Shown here: positions 52,865 to 61,717 of the stretch, one piece after another
Layout: each line of letters opens with the position of its first letter
Numbering within the stretch: the stretch's first letter is position 1
Assembly: GCA_965203435.1 (NCBI GenBank)
Contig: CBDBCU010000001.1
Coordinates: 186,001 to 250,000, forward strand
Source: CBDBCU01 sp965203435
GTDB taxonomy: Bacteria > Chloroflexota > Dehalococcoidia > Lucifugimonadales > UBA3495
DNA: 64,000 nucleotides
Direction: 5' to 3'
Notes under the pieces: generated by a model
The model's database searches: none
Seen by the model: only the letters and a program-made list of their open reading frames with translations
Told to the model about the DNA's origin: nothing
Translations under genes and position numbers: made by a program

Positions 52865-54073
52865 TCAGGAACAGGAGCCGAGGATGTGGCCCATCCGCTC
52901 CCGCTTGGTTTCCAGATAGGCGCGGTTTTCATCGTTGGGCGGCACTTCCACCTGCACCCGCTCCACCACTTCCACCTCAAAACCGGCCAAGCCGGCCAGT
53001 TTCTTGGGATTGTTGGTCAGCAAGCGGACTTTTTTGATGCCCAGGTCCGCCAGGATTTGCGCCCCGATCCCGTAATGGCGCAAATCCACATCAAAGCCCA
53101 ATTCCCGATTGGCCTCGATGGTGTTCAGCCCGCCGTCTTGCAGGGAATAGGCTTTGATTTTGTTGTGCAAGCCAATGCCCCGGCCCTCCTGCCGCATATA
53201 GAGCAGCGCGCCGGTGCCCTCTTGCCCCAGGATTTGCAGGGCCAAGTCCATCTGTTCCCCGCAGTCGCAACGCATCGAGCCGAACACATCTCCGGTCATG
53301 CATTCGCTGTGGATCCGGGTCAGCACCGGCTGCTCCGGCGTCCAGTCGCCGATGGTCAGGGCAATGTGTTCTCCCGGGTCAAAGGGGCTGCGGTAGGCAA
53401 AGATGCGGAACTCCCCGTACCGGGTGGGCAGGCGGGCCTCGGCTACCCGCTCGATGTAGGATTCGTGGCGGCGGCGATAGGCGATAATCTGGGCGATGCT
53501 GAGGATTTTCAGGTCGTGGCGCTGGGCGAATCGTTCCAAATCCGGCAGGCGGGACATGGAACCGTCGTCCTTCATTATTTCGCAGACCACGCCGGCCGGA
53601 TACATTCCCCCGATGCGGCACAGGTCCACAATGGCCTCGGTATGCCCGGCCCGCACCAGCACGCCGCCGGGCTGATAGCGCAGGGGGAAAAGATGGCCGG
53701 GGCGGGAAAAGTCCGCCGCCTGGGCCTCCGGAGCAATCAAAGCCTGGACGGTGGCCGCCCGGTCGCCGGCGGAAATGCCGGTAGTAGTGCCGGGTTTGTA
53801 GTCCACCGGCATCGTAAAGGCCGTGGGCATTTCGCCAACCGAATGTTGGCTGCCCAGCATCGGTATTTCCAGTTCCCGCAGCCGCGGGGCCAGCATGGGC
53901 ATACACAGCAGACCCCGGGCATGGGTAACCATAAAGTTGACGCTCTCCGCCGTAACCATCTCGGCGGGCATCACCAGGTCGCCCTCGTTCTCCCGCCGTT
54001 CATCGTCCACGATAATCAGGAACTTCCCGGCTTTGAGGTCAGCGATGGCCTCTTCCATGCTGGACAGAGACAT
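52865..54073 (-). CDS. ribBA: Bifunctional DHBP synthase / GTP cyclohydrolase II
   Basis: 402 residues. Residues ~1-200 are 3,4-dihydroxy-2-butanone-4-phosphate synthase (DDERRENEGDLVMPAE, RPGHLFPLRYQPGGVLVRAGHTEA). Residues ~205-402 are GTP cyclohydrolase II (HSECMTGDVFGSMRCDCGEQ zinc site and RQEGRGIGLHNKIKAY). Together they feed both branches of riboflavin synthesis. It ends the ribD-ribE-ribBA operon; ribH is not in it. Confidence 0.97.
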   Translation of the reverse strand: MSLSSMEEAIADLKAGKFLIIVDDERRENEGDLVMPAEMVTAESVNFMVTHARGLLCMPMLAPRLRELEIPMLGSQHSVGEMPTAFTMPVDYKPGTTTGISAGDRAATVQALIAPEAQAADFSRPGHLFPLRYQPGGVLVRAGHTEAIVDLCRIGGMYPAGVVCEIMKDDGSMSRLPDLERFAQRHDLKILSIAQIIAYRRRHESYIERVAEARLPTRYGEFRIFAYRSPFDPGEHIALTIGDWTPEQPVLTRIHSECMTGDVFGSMRCDCGEQMDLALQILGQEGTGALLYMRQEGRGIGLHNKIKAYSLQDGGLNTIEANRELGFDVDLRHYGIGAQILADLGIKKVRLLTNNPKKLAGLAGFEVEVVERVQVEVPPNDENRAYLETKRERMGHILGSCS

Positions 54074-54126
54074 AATCCTGTCTTTTCTCCCGGAAATCGG
54101 CGGGCCGACTAGGGGGGACGGACGGG

Positions 54127-54702
54127 CTACCTAGAAAGCAGACTTTCGACATACTTAGCCAGAATGTCCACTTCCAGGTTGACCCGGTCGTTGGCCGATT
54201 TCGTCCGTAGATTGGTGTTCTGCAAAGTGTATGGTATCACAGACAGGGTGAAAGCGGTATCCCTTTTGTCCACCACGGTCAGGCTGATGCCGTCCACGGC
54301 GATAAAGCCCTTTTCCACGATATAGGGCATAAGGCGTTTGGGGGCGCGGATGCGGAAAATAAAGCAGTCGCCCTCCGGCCGGATGGATGCAATGCGGCCG
54401 GTGGCATCGATATGGCCCTGGACGATATGGCCGCCCAAGCGGCCGCCCACGGCTACCGGCCGCTCCAGGTTGACGCTGCCGCCTTTTTCCAGCTGCCCCA
54501 GGGCGGTGCGGCGCAAAGTTTCCGGAGCCAAATCCACCCGGAAATGGTCATCCTCAAAGGCCACGACGGTCAAGCAGGTGCCATTCACCGCCATACTGTC
54601 GCCCAGCTGCATCCCGGGCATCACAGTATCGGCCCGGATAGTCAAGGCAGATTCCTGGCGGTCCAGGACCGTGCCGGTTTCCTCGATGATGCCGGTGAAC
54701 AT
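54127..54702 (-). CDS. ribE: Riboflavin synthase alpha chain
   Basis: 191 residues in two similar barrels: MFTGIIEETGTV...GDSMAVNGTCLTVV and, in the second half, LGGHIVQGHIDATGRI...ISLTVVDK. It dismutates two lumazines to riboflavin. 10 bases after ribD. Confidence 0.96.
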   Translation of the reverse strand: MFTGIIEETGTVLDRQESALTIRADTVMPGMQLGDSMAVNGTCLTVVAFEDDHFRVDLAPETLRRTALGQLEKGGSVNLERPVAVGGRLGGHIVQGHIDATGRIASIRPEGDCFIFRIRAPKRLMPYIVEKGFIAVDGISLTVVDKRDTAFTLSVIPYTLQNTNLRTKSANDRVNLEVDILAKYVESLLSR

Positions 54703-54712
54703 AAGCGTCTCT

Positions 54713-55822
54713 CTACGAATTATCCCGGGCCGGGTAGCCGGTAATCAGCCAGTCCGGGCCGATTTGCTCCAGCCGGGTTTGCGTTACCGGCCAGGCTTCG
54801 GCCATTCGGGCGGCGCCGTGACCCTCGATAGGCGAGGCGGCTTGCCGGCCGCCGATAATCACCGGCGCAATAAAAACATATACCTTATCCACCAATCCCC
54901 TGTCAAACAGGGTGCCTAAAGTAATGCCGCCGCCCTCCACCAGCAGGCTGACAATGCCGCGCCGGCCCAATTCCGCCAGAACTTCCGGGAGGGCAACCAT
55001 GCCGGCCGCATCAGCCGGAACGGTCAACACTTCGGCCCCGGCCGCCTCCAGCCGGGCGGCGGCTTCCGGCGGAGCCGCGGGAATCGTGGCAATCAGAGTA
55101 GCGCCGGGTTCCCGCAGCATCCGGGCATCCGGCGGCGTGCGGCAATGGCTGTCCAGGACTACCCGCAGGGGTTGAATCGGCCGCGGCGACCCATCCGCAT
55201 CCCGGGCGGTCAGCAAAGGGTCATCGGCCAACAGAGTATTGATGCCCACCATAATGGCATCGCTTTCCCGGCGCAACTGCTGCACCCGCGCCCGGGCTGG
55301 GAGGCCGGTTATCCATTGGGAATCCCCGGAATAGGTGGCTATTTTCCCGTCCAGGCTCATGGCGAACTTGGCGGTTACAAAGGGCTGCCCGCTGGCAATG
55401 TGCTTGGCAAAGGCCTCATAAAGCTCGCGGACGCCGTCGGTTTCCTCAAAAGCGGTCGCAATGCCGGCGGCTTGCAGGGCGGCCATTCCCCGGCCGGCTA
55501 CTTGGGGATTGGGGTCAATAGCGGCGGCGATGACCTGGCGGATGCCGGCGGCGATTATGGCGTCAGTGCAGGGGGGAGTGCGCCCGTAATGGCAGCAGGG
55601 TTCCAGGGTCGTGTAGAGGGTAGCGCCTTGGGCCCGGCGGCCGGCCTGCGCCAGCGCGCCGATTTCCGCGTGGCCCTGGCCGGGCGGCCGGGTATAGCCC
55701 GCGCCGACAATGCCCCCCTCCGGCGTCACCACCACCGCCCCCACCGCCGGATTGGGGCTGACGCTACCCACCGCTTGGCGGGCCAGGGCCAAGGCGCGGC
55801 GCATAGGATGGCAAGCGGACAT
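54713..55822 (-). CDS. ribD: Riboflavin-specific deaminase/reductase RibD
   Basis: 369 residues from MSACHPMRRALALA, the ATG after GGGAGG. N-terminal deaminase: GHAEIGALAQAG and TLEPCCHYGRTPPCTD (zinc ligands). C-terminal reductase: KFAMSLDGKIA. A 52-base near-copy of its start region occurs 988 bases upstream (see 56783), so this operon has been separated from its original leader. Confidence 0.96.
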   Translation of the reverse strand: MSACHPMRRALALARQAVGSVSPNPAVGAVVVTPEGGIVGAGYTRPPGQGHAEIGALAQAGRRAQGATLYTTLEPCCHYGRTPPCTDAIIAAGIRQVIAAAIDPNPQVAGRGMAALQAAGIATAFEETDGVRELYEAFAKHIASGQPFVTAKFAMSLDGKIATYSGDSQWITGLPARARVQQLRRESDAIMVGINTLLADDPLLTARDADGSPRPIQPLRVVLDSHCRTPPDARMLREPGATLIATIPAAPPEAAARLEAAGAEVLTVPADAAGMVALPEVLAELGRRGIVSLLVEGGGITLGTLFDRGLVDKVYVFIAPVIIGGRQAASPIEGHGAARMAEAWPVTQTRLEQIGPDWLITGYPARDNS

Positions 55823-55846
55823 AAAGTTTATAAGACCTCCCGGCAA
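55795..55846. repeat. Direct repeat 1 (ribD start region)
   Basis: 52 bases with the first nine codons of ribD, its start and RBS; 49 of 52 match the copy at 56783-56834. It bounds the cassette on the ribD side. Confidence 0.9.
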
Positions 55847-55942
55847 CCGCAGGCCCCAATCTCCCGCGCTGCGCTTTACCTGCTCGAGCTTGCCGATAGC
55901 GATGGGCCACGGCCTCGATCGGTTCGACGCTGAACTCGAAAA

Positions 55943-56338
55943 TTACCTTGCCGCGCTCCCGGGCGTGGGCAAGGCCAAGTCATCGACCAGCCCTTCCGGC
56001 CCGTCCTCCAAGATGAAATTGGGGCCGGGGAGGCAGTCACATTCGGCTACCGGAACCGGCTGCGGCTCGAGATAAAGGGGAGAATCGCCGCCCTCTTGGT
56101 CCACAGTGATGAACCACTCGCCCTCGGGGGCTTCGAGGAGCAGCGTACGCAGGTCGAGGCGGCCGCCGCGGAATTGGCGCAGGCGTTCCGGGTCAGCGCC
56201 AGTTACCATATAGCGGTTCGTAACGATGCCCGGGCCGATGGCCGCGCCCACATAGTGACCACCGATGGCGTCCCGGCCCTCAAAGACCTGAACCCCGTCG
56301 TAATAGAGCAGAACAGCGGTAAGGTTGATGGCTTTCAC
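55943..56338 (-). CDS. Unknown protein, second gene of inserted pair
   Basis: 131 residues. LTAVLLYYDGVQVFEGRDAIGGHYVGAAI, then YMVTGADPERLRQFRGGRLDLRTLLLE, then GEWFITVDQ: this is a pattern I associate with small uncharacterised proteins found in accessory regions (DUF6575-like; unverified). It overlaps the upstream gene by four bases. No catalytic motif seen. Confidence 0.65.
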   Translation of the reverse strand: MKAINLTAVLLYYDGVQVFEGRDAIGGHYVGAAIGPGIVTNRYMVTGADPERLRQFRGGRLDLRTLLLEAPEGEWFITVDQEGGDSPLYLEPQPVPVAECDCLPGPNFILEDGPEGLVDDLALPTPGSAAR

Positions 56339-56712
56339 GGCATCACCTGACAGCGGGGCAAGATGTCAAAATCGGCCCAAGGCCACCAAGTATAATGGGA
56401 GCGGCCGCCGGTTTTCTGGATCCGGCCGGCGCCCCGGTCCAAAGCGACTTGACAGATCCGAGCTTCCTTTGCTCCGCTAAGCTCAATCAAATTTCGTACA
56501 TCCCGGCTCCGGGAAAAGACCGACAGCCCCCGGGCTTCGCACTCCGATGCGGTACGCGGCTGCGCCTCAGGGTTTTTGACCCGCCACGAAGCGAAGTCAG
56601 CGTCCGCCGGCGGGTCATTTTTCACCAACCGAAAGACAATGCGGGGGCGGACAATTTCCTCGGCGGCTGCCGGCGGGCAATCCGCCGGCAGGATTTCGCG
56701 GTAAAGGTTCAT
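56335..56712 (-). CDS. Unknown protein, first gene of inserted pair
   Basis: 125 residues from MNLYREILPADCPP. FRLVKNDPPADADFASWRVKN...CEARGLSVFSRSRDVRNLIEL, with a C-terminal Trp-rich GGRSHYTWWPWADFDIL. Its 3' end overlaps the next start (ATGA). A paired small operon in a gap between the copies of ribD's start; a toxin-antitoxin or defence role is only a possibility. Confidence 0.65.
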   Translation of the reverse strand: MNLYREILPADCPPAAAEEIVRPRIVFRLVKNDPPADADFASWRVKNPEAQPRTASECEARGLSVFSRSRDVRNLIELSGAKEARICQVALDRGAGRIQKTGGRSHYTWWPWADFDILPRCQVMP

Positions 56713-56782
56713 CGGTTGGCAATGGTAGCGCCGGATTAGGCGGTGGTCAAGGCGCGGCGTCAGGCGTACATCCGGTCCCGGT

Positions 56783-56834
56783 CGCGGCGCATAGGATGGC
56801 AAGCGGACATAAAGTTGATAAACCCTCCCGGCAA
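56783..56834. repeat. Direct repeat 2 (truncated ribD 5' end)
   Basis: Near-copy of 55795-55846. Read on the minus strand it encodes MSACHPMRR then RDRMYA and a stop, a 16-codon ghost of ribD with its RBS intact. Confidence 0.9.
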
Positions 56835-57241
56835 GGGTGATTATAGCAGGGCAATGGATACCTTGCGGCCGTATGGAGGAAATGGTATAAATTCGGGCTA
56901 CCGAGCGACTGTCGCGCCGGGAATTACGAGCCGGAAGTTAGCGGCCGTATTTGATCTACAAAGTAAAACTGAGAGTCGACGCCGCTACAATGCCTTTCCG
57001 GTATCCTTATTTTCCCGATGGTCGCAAGGTATATGCAATTGCCTTGCTGTCCCGCCCCCGGTATCTTGACATGATGCGGCGGGCGGTGTTAAATAGGGAT
57101 GCTGCAAGCGCGAGCAACTTCGCATTGGATTATGGGGGTTGCCATTGCTTGCAACTTTTGGGGAAAGACGACCCGACAGGGGGATGGCTATTGGCCGCCC
57201 TGCGCTAATCACCCAGGATAAGGGATACCAAAAGGAGAGGT
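56835..57241. other. Gap of ~400 bases with no supported gene
   Basis: Somewhat less GC-rich than its surroundings. A possible 85-codon reading frame from TTG 56951 has no RBS, motif or neighbour to support it. The region between the riboflavin leader and the small membrane protein may contain the original ribD promoter. Confidence 0.5.
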
Positions 57242-57544
57242 ATGATCCACTGCAAATGGCCGTGGTTGGTCGGGCTGATGGTGTCTCTGTTCCTGCTGGG
57301 TGCTGGAGCCGCCCTGTACTGGGGGGCAGACTATGCTTGGCATCGGGATCAGTGGAACAGGTTGATAGAGATGGCCCGGCTCGGCCTGTTGCTGTTCGTG
57401 GTGGGAGCCGTCGGCACGGCCGCCTTGACCGCGGTTATCGCGTGTAAATCGCCGCGCTGGGTCAGGAAGGATAGCCCGCCCCGGCCGGTGGAAGTGCGCC
57501 TGTCCCCAGAGGAGAACGACCGCTTGATGCGGCGGGCGGATTAA
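57242..57544 (+). CDS. Small membrane protein, unknown
   Basis: 100 residues, with AAAGGAGAGG just before its ATG. Two membrane spans (LVGLMVSLFLLGAGAALYWG and LLLFVVGAVGTAALTAVI) and a basic-acidic cytoplasmic tail (LSPEENDRLMRRAD). It adjoins accessory genes. Confidence 0.62.
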   Translation: MIHCKWPWLVGLMVSLFLLGAGAALYWGADYAWHRDQWNRLIEMARLGLLLFVVGAVGTAALTAVIACKSPRWVRKDSPPRPVEVRLSPEENDRLMRRAD

Positions 57545-57642
57545 GGGAGGTGGGAAAGGAATGATTTCCACCGGAGCCATTGATTGCTTGGGCGGCGATA
57601 CCCTTTGGGACTGGGAATTCCGCTTTCAACAACCGGACCTGG

Positions 57643-57672
57643 AGTGGGGCTTTTCCTAGGAAAAGCCCCACT
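57643..57672. terminator. 30-base perfect palindrome
   Basis: AGTGGGGCTTTTCCT and its exact complement, between convergent genes. It would act as a bidirectional terminator. Confidence 0.75.
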
Positions 57673-57700
57673 CTATCCTTTGCATCCCGAAACTCTCTGG

Positions 57701-58303
57701 CTAGTTGTCGGGATTTTGCCGCAGTTTAACCTGGGGCGGGTCGGCCAAGCCGGGATTTTGCCGCAGTTCAATCTGGGGTCGGTCGGTCAAGTCAACCTTT
57801 GGCCGCGTTTCAACCTGAGGCGGGGGCGGTTCGTCAGATTTGAGCAAGCTGGGCGGCATTGCCCGGATCACTTTGACCGCGATTTCCCGTCCCCGCTTGC
57901 GGTAATTCACCCCAATATCGCGCAGAGAAAAGCGACCGCTTTTCCCGGTGCGGTGCAACAGACGTTTAACGTCTTTGGGCAACTCCGCTGGGGAAAAACC
58001 GCCCTCATTATCCCGGAACCCGAAATAGTCCACCACGGGTTTGGGCAGATAGGTGTCGTCCATTTCCCCGTCGGTCAGATAATCGGGCAACTCGGGGGAT
58101 TGTGGGGCTGAGATCGTCCAGCGGCCATTCCGGGTCATCGTTTTATGAGCCTGGCAAATCAAGCCAAGCACACTAAATCCGTACCCAGGCGGGCTATGGC
58201 TACACCACCACAAGGGATAACCGCTCGATAGAGGATGGGTGTATTCCGTGGCTTCGATGAAATCGGCTAGTTTTTCCAGCCGCTCCTTGACTTGGTCATT
58301 CAT
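57701..58303 (-). CDS. Unknown protein with three 14-residue C-terminal repeats
   Basis: 200 residues, ATG after GGAGG. The N-terminal 150 residues have Trp/Cys-rich YPLWWCSHSPPGYGFSVLGLICQAH, DYFGFRDNEGGF and YRKRGREIAVKVIRAM, similar in style to phage-borne hypothetical proteins. The C-terminus has three units such as RPQIELRQNPGLAD, encoded by 42-base tandem repeats at 57710-57835. Confidence 0.62.
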   Translation of the reverse strand: MNDQVKERLEKLADFIEATEYTHPLSSGYPLWWCSHSPPGYGFSVLGLICQAHKTMTRNGRWTISAPQSPELPDYLTDGEMDDTYLPKPVVDYFGFRDNEGGFSPAELPKDVKRLLHRTGKSGRFSLRDIGVNYRKRGREIAVKVIRAMPPSLLKSDEPPPPQVETRPKVDLTDRPQIELRQNPGLADPPQVKLRQNPDN

Positions 58304-58507
58304 TGCTACACCTCCTACCCCCTATGTTGCGCGACTTAATCCCACCTTGTCAACAGGCCCGGCGTCACAATTCAGGGCCTTTTAATTTTCCGCCAAGATG
58401 CTTATCGTCCCGTTCAGCCTGAGCTTGTCGCTGGTTTGACTAGCGGTGCGGCAAGCCCACCACGAACGGATTTACCCGGGGCGTAAGCCTACAATTATTG
58501 CCCCCGC

Positions 58508-59089
58508 TCACCGCCCCGGCCCCGGAAAGTCCCGGTGGGAACGGCTGGCGGTGGGTTCGTTCTGGCCCTGGTATTTGCTGCCCAATTCCGGGGAGCCGTA
58601 GAGCCGTTCCGCCGGGGTGGTCAGCCGCAGAAAGGAAATCTGCCCGATTTTCATTCCGTAGTAAAGGGTGATGGGCAGGCGGGCCAGGTTGCTCAGTTCC
58701 AGGGTCAGGTTGCCTTTCCACCCCGGATCCACAAACCCGGCGGTAGAGTGAATGACCAGCCCGATCCGGCCCAGGGAACTTTTGCCCTCCAGCCGGGCTA
58801 CCAGGTCCTCGGCCAGCTCAATATGCTCCACGGTGCTGCCCAGGACAAACTCCCCCGGATGCAGGATGAAAGGCTGGTTTTCATCCGGGATTTCCACCAG
58901 TTCGGTCAGCCGTTCCATGCTTTCCCGCACATCGATATAGGGCTGGCGGGAATTGCTGAACACCCGCACCTTGCCGGCCAGGTGCAAATCCACGCTGGCC
59001 GGCTGAATGTCCGCCGCCGCCAACGGGCGGATGACAATGCGCCCGGCATCCAAAGCTTCCCGGATTGACCTATCGCTGAGTACCATCAT
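58508..59089 (-). CDS. dcd: dCTP deaminase
   Basis: About 193 residues. VLSDRSIREALDAGRIVI, QPASVDLHLAGKVRVF, HPGEFVLGSTVEHIEL and EGKSSLGRIGLVIHSTAGFVDPGWKG are the dCTP-deaminase blocks, and the Glu of the last block is catalytic. It makes dUTP for thymidylate. The start is uncertain between two adjacent ATGs and a TTG at 59101. A Family A hairpin follows its 5' side. Confidence 0.93.
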   Translation of the reverse strand: MMVLSDRSIREALDAGRIVIRPLAAADIQPASVDLHLAGKVRVFSNSRQPYIDVRESMERLTELVEIPDENQPFILHPGEFVLGSTVEHIELAEDLVARLEGKSSLGRIGLVIHSTAGFVDPGWKGNLTLELSNLARLPITLYYGMKIGQISFLRLTTPAERLYGSPELGSKYQGQNEPTASRSHRDFPGPGR

Positions 59090-59182
59090 CACCTTGACCA
59101 AAAGCCGGTTTGACCGGGATACCCGGAAAAGTTGTCCGGGTTAAAGGGGATTTTATAATGCCGGGCAAAGGGCGGCAACTTT

Positions 59183-59292
59183 CCGGGTTTCGCGTTCGGT
59201 TATAGGTTGTCAATCCGCTCATCCTGAACTTGTTGCAGGATGACCCGGAACCTGCTGCCGGACGAATACCCTATAACCGAACAGAAACCCGG
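59183..59292. repeat. Family A repeat inside a long locus-specific hairpin
   Basis: Core at 59216-59243. Arms 59183-59206 (CCGGGTTTCGCGTTCGGTTA...) and 59270-59292 match except for one indel and one mismatch; a very long stem. Confidence 0.88.
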
Positions 59293-59306
59293 TACCAACA
59301 GCCGGC

Positions 59307-60254
59307 CTAGCGGATGGCAAAGGTTCCCTGAACCGTTACCTCTACCGACAGCTGGCCGGCGGCGATGGGGGTGCTGCGGCCGGCCGTAGCGTCGGCGGAT
59401 TCCATCGCCAGGGCGGCTTTGCTCAAATCGGCCCGGGCCGGCGGGGCAAAGCCGGTTTCAGCGATGGAAATCAGTTCCCCCAAGGCCACGCCGCCGAACT
59501 CCGCCAGTTGGCCGGCCCGATCCTGCAAGTCGGCGACGGCGGCGGCCCGGGCCTGTTCCCGCAAGGCGGCCGGATCCGCAATAGCAAAGGAAAGGCGGTT
59601 GAACCGGGTCAAATCGCCCCCGGCGGCGGTAGCGGCGTCAATGACCGGGCTGAGGGATTCCAGGTCGCGCACCTTAACATTGACGGTGTTGCTGACCAGA
59701 TAGCCGGTGAGGACTTGCTGCCATTCCTGATAGCAGCCCGCCGCCAGCTCCGGGCCGCCGCCCTCTATGCTAGGAACGGCCGCGGCCGCCGCGCTATCGG
59801 TATCCCCGGCCGGGCAGCGGGTAATTTCCCGGCCGGTGTATTGGGGGCGGATGTCAAAGTAGTCGGTGCGGAGGTCCTTTTCGGCAATGCCATTGGCTTG
59901 CAGGGCGGCCAGCATAGCGGTCATCGCTTCGGCGGCGGCGGTGCGCGCATCTTTGACCGAGCCGGCAAAGGCTTCCACGCCCAGGCTCAGGTCGGCCAAG
60001 TCCGGCGGCGCGCTGGCGCTGCCGCGGCCGGCGGCGGAAATGCCGGCCGGAGCGGCCGGTTGACTGATGTTGGCGGCCATCGCCGCCGGGATGCGGTCCT
60101 CCGCCATTTTTTCGGCTGCCGCTGCGGCCGCCGGCATCGTATCCGGCATCGGAGTCGGCGGCGTTTGCGGGGCGGTGCAGGCCAGCAAAAGCAGGGCGGC
60201 CAGGCTCAAGGCCGCCAAGGGCAGCAATTTCCGGCCCAACTTGGGTATCCGCAT
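59307..60254 (-). CDS. SIMPL-domain (DUF541) lipoprotein
   Basis: 315 residues. Lipoprotein signal ends at Cys26 (AALLLLAC). The domain has LSLGVEAFAGSVKDARTAAAEAMTAMLAAL, LRTDYFDIRPQY and a repeat of LREQARAAAVADLQDRAGQLAEFGGVALGEL, typical of SIMPL/Oxr-like periplasmic proteins. Function unclear in the family. Upstream, on the same strand, lies the anti-sigma gene. Confidence 0.88.
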   Translation of the reverse strand: MRIPKLGRKLLPLAALSLAALLLLACTAPQTPPTPMPDTMPAAAAAAEKMAEDRIPAAMAANISQPAAPAGISAAGRGSASAPPDLADLSLGVEAFAGSVKDARTAAAEAMTAMLAALQANGIAEKDLRTDYFDIRPQYTGREITRCPAGDTDSAAAAAVPSIEGGGPELAAGCYQEWQQVLTGYLVSNTVNVKVRDLESLSPVIDAATAAGGDLTRFNRLSFAIADPAALREQARAAAVADLQDRAGQLAEFGGVALGELISIAETGFAPPARADLSKAALAMESADATAGRSTPIAAGQLSVEVTVQGTFAIR

Positions 60255-60349
60255 TGTTCAATTCCTCCCGGTTTTGTTTTGACGGGTCAATTCTATGGAA
60301 GTTAAGACGGCCGGCCCGCCGCAAAAGTTCCCGGCGGCCGGGAAAAGGA

Positions 60350-61714
60350 TTAAAAAGACCTCCGCCGATGGCGGCGCAGTTTCAAGACTAAAGCCAGCAG
60401 CAAGGCCAGGGTCAAGGCGGCGGCTATGCCCTGCAATATCCGCAGGGGGATTTTACTGCCGGCGGCCGGCGGCCCGGTTTCCGGCCCGGCCGGACTTTCT
60501 GTTGCTGCAAGGGATGATTCCGGCTTGGCCGGGGATACCCTTTCCGTAGGCGGCGGCATTGCCCGGCCGCCGGAGGCCATAGTGGGCGCGGTGGGGCCGG
60601 CCGGCGGCGTTGACGCTGCGGCCGGTGCGGCGGTTGGCGGCGGCGCGGCTGTGGGTGAGGGCGGCAAAGTCGGCGGCGGCGTGGCCGTGGGCGTGGGTAC
60701 TGGCGTTGCGACCGAGTCTCCTTTATCCCCTTTGGGGCCGCTTGCGCCGTTGGCGTATCCCGAGGGGCCGGCCGGGCCTTGCGCCCCGGTGGAGCCTTGA
60801 CTTTCTGGCGGCTCTGATGGGACGCCGCCGCCATTGGCATAGCCGGAAGGGGCGGCGGGACTTGGCGGCTCGGACAACCCGGCCGCCACGGCCGCTGTCG
60901 CCGCTTGCGGGCTAGCCGTGGCGGCCGGCCCCGCCGGGCCGGGCGGGCCGCTGTCCGCTACACTGGCCGCCATTGGCGTTGGCGTGGCGGCGGATACCGA
61001 ATCCGCCGCCGCAAATCTTTCCGGCCCCGTCGCCGCCCCGGCCGATTCCCGGATTGCTTCCTCAACTACTTCCACCTCTACCGGAACTTCCCGGATTACT
61101 TCCTTTTCGACCACGACCTCCTGTACGGCCGCTGTTGCGGATTCCGGTTCCGACATAGCCGTTGCCGCTTGGGGGGCCGGCGTAGGTTCTAGCGATTGCG
61201 GCCGAGGTTGTTCTGCTTGTGGAGCCGACGCGGCGGCCGGGGCGGCCGCCATAGATTCCGATGGGGATGCCGGCTCGGATAGCGTAGCCGGACTGGATGA
61301 CGCGGCCGGTTGGGGCCGAGCGGCTACCGTTACCCCGTCGCCGGAATTGCTTGGCGGTACGGACAATACGCCGGCATCGGCCAGGGCCAGTAAAGCCAGG
61401 GACAGTCCGGCCAAAGCGGCGGCCCCGGCGTAAGCCCACGCCGGCAAAGCGGCCCAGCCGGCAGTTGCCGGGCGGCGGCCGGCCGGCGCGGCCGCCGGCG
61501 GAGCGGTCAAGGTAAAAGAACGCGGCGGCGGAATTTCCGGCAGTTCCCGCAGCAAGGAAAGGGTATCCCGCCGGCTTGCCAATTCCTCCCGGCAATGGGC
61601 GCAGACCGCTACCGCCCGATCCACCCGCTCCTTTTCCCACCGGGACAGCCGGCCGTCCAGGTACTGGGAGAGGGTGTCGGATTTGATATGTCGGTGTTTG
61701 CCAAAGATACCCAT
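60350..61714 (-). CDS. Anti-sigma factor-like protein with collagen-like linker
   Basis: 454 residues. The N-terminus has YLDGRLSRWEKERVDRAVAVCAHCREEL, the zf-HC2 layout, but the His three residues before the first Cys is Ala34. A membrane span (~90-112) precedes ~300 residues of Pro/Ala/Ser with Gly-X-Y triplets (GAQGPAGPSGYANG, GPKGDKGD), then a second span and basic tail RRHRRRSF. Three bases after the sigma gene, so it should restrain that factor. Confidence 0.8.
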   Translation of the reverse strand: MGIFGKHRHIKSDTLSQYLDGRLSRWEKERVDRAVAVCAHCREELASRRDTLSLLRELPEIPPPRSFTLTAPPAAAPAGRRPATAGWAALPAWAYAGAAALAGLSLALLALADAGVLSVPPSNSGDGVTVAARPQPAASSSPATLSEPASPSESMAAAPAAASAPQAEQPRPQSLEPTPAPQAATAMSEPESATAAVQEVVVEKEVIREVPVEVEVVEEAIRESAGAATGPERFAAADSVSAATPTPMAASVADSGPPGPAGPAATASPQAATAAVAAGLSEPPSPAAPSGYANGGGVPSEPPESQGSTGAQGPAGPSGYANGASGPKGDKGDSVATPVPTPTATPPPTLPPSPTAAPPPTAAPAAASTPPAGPTAPTMASGGRAMPPPTERVSPAKPESSLAATESPAGPETGPPAAGSKIPLRILQGIAAALTLALLLALVLKLRRHRRRSF

Positions 61715-61717
61715 AGC

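Noticed and set aside
55823..55942. FMN riboswitch in front of ribD
   Set aside because: I could not find the conserved RFN-element stems (AGGG-type and GGTGAAATTCC-type blocks) here or upstream of the second copy.
56951..57208. 85-codon reading frame
   Set aside because: TTG start without RBS, no motif, and other frames are equally open; it is not supported.
58411..58434. Another Family A copy
   Set aside because: Only about half of the core is recognisable (CAGCCTGAGCTTGTCG); too degraded to list.
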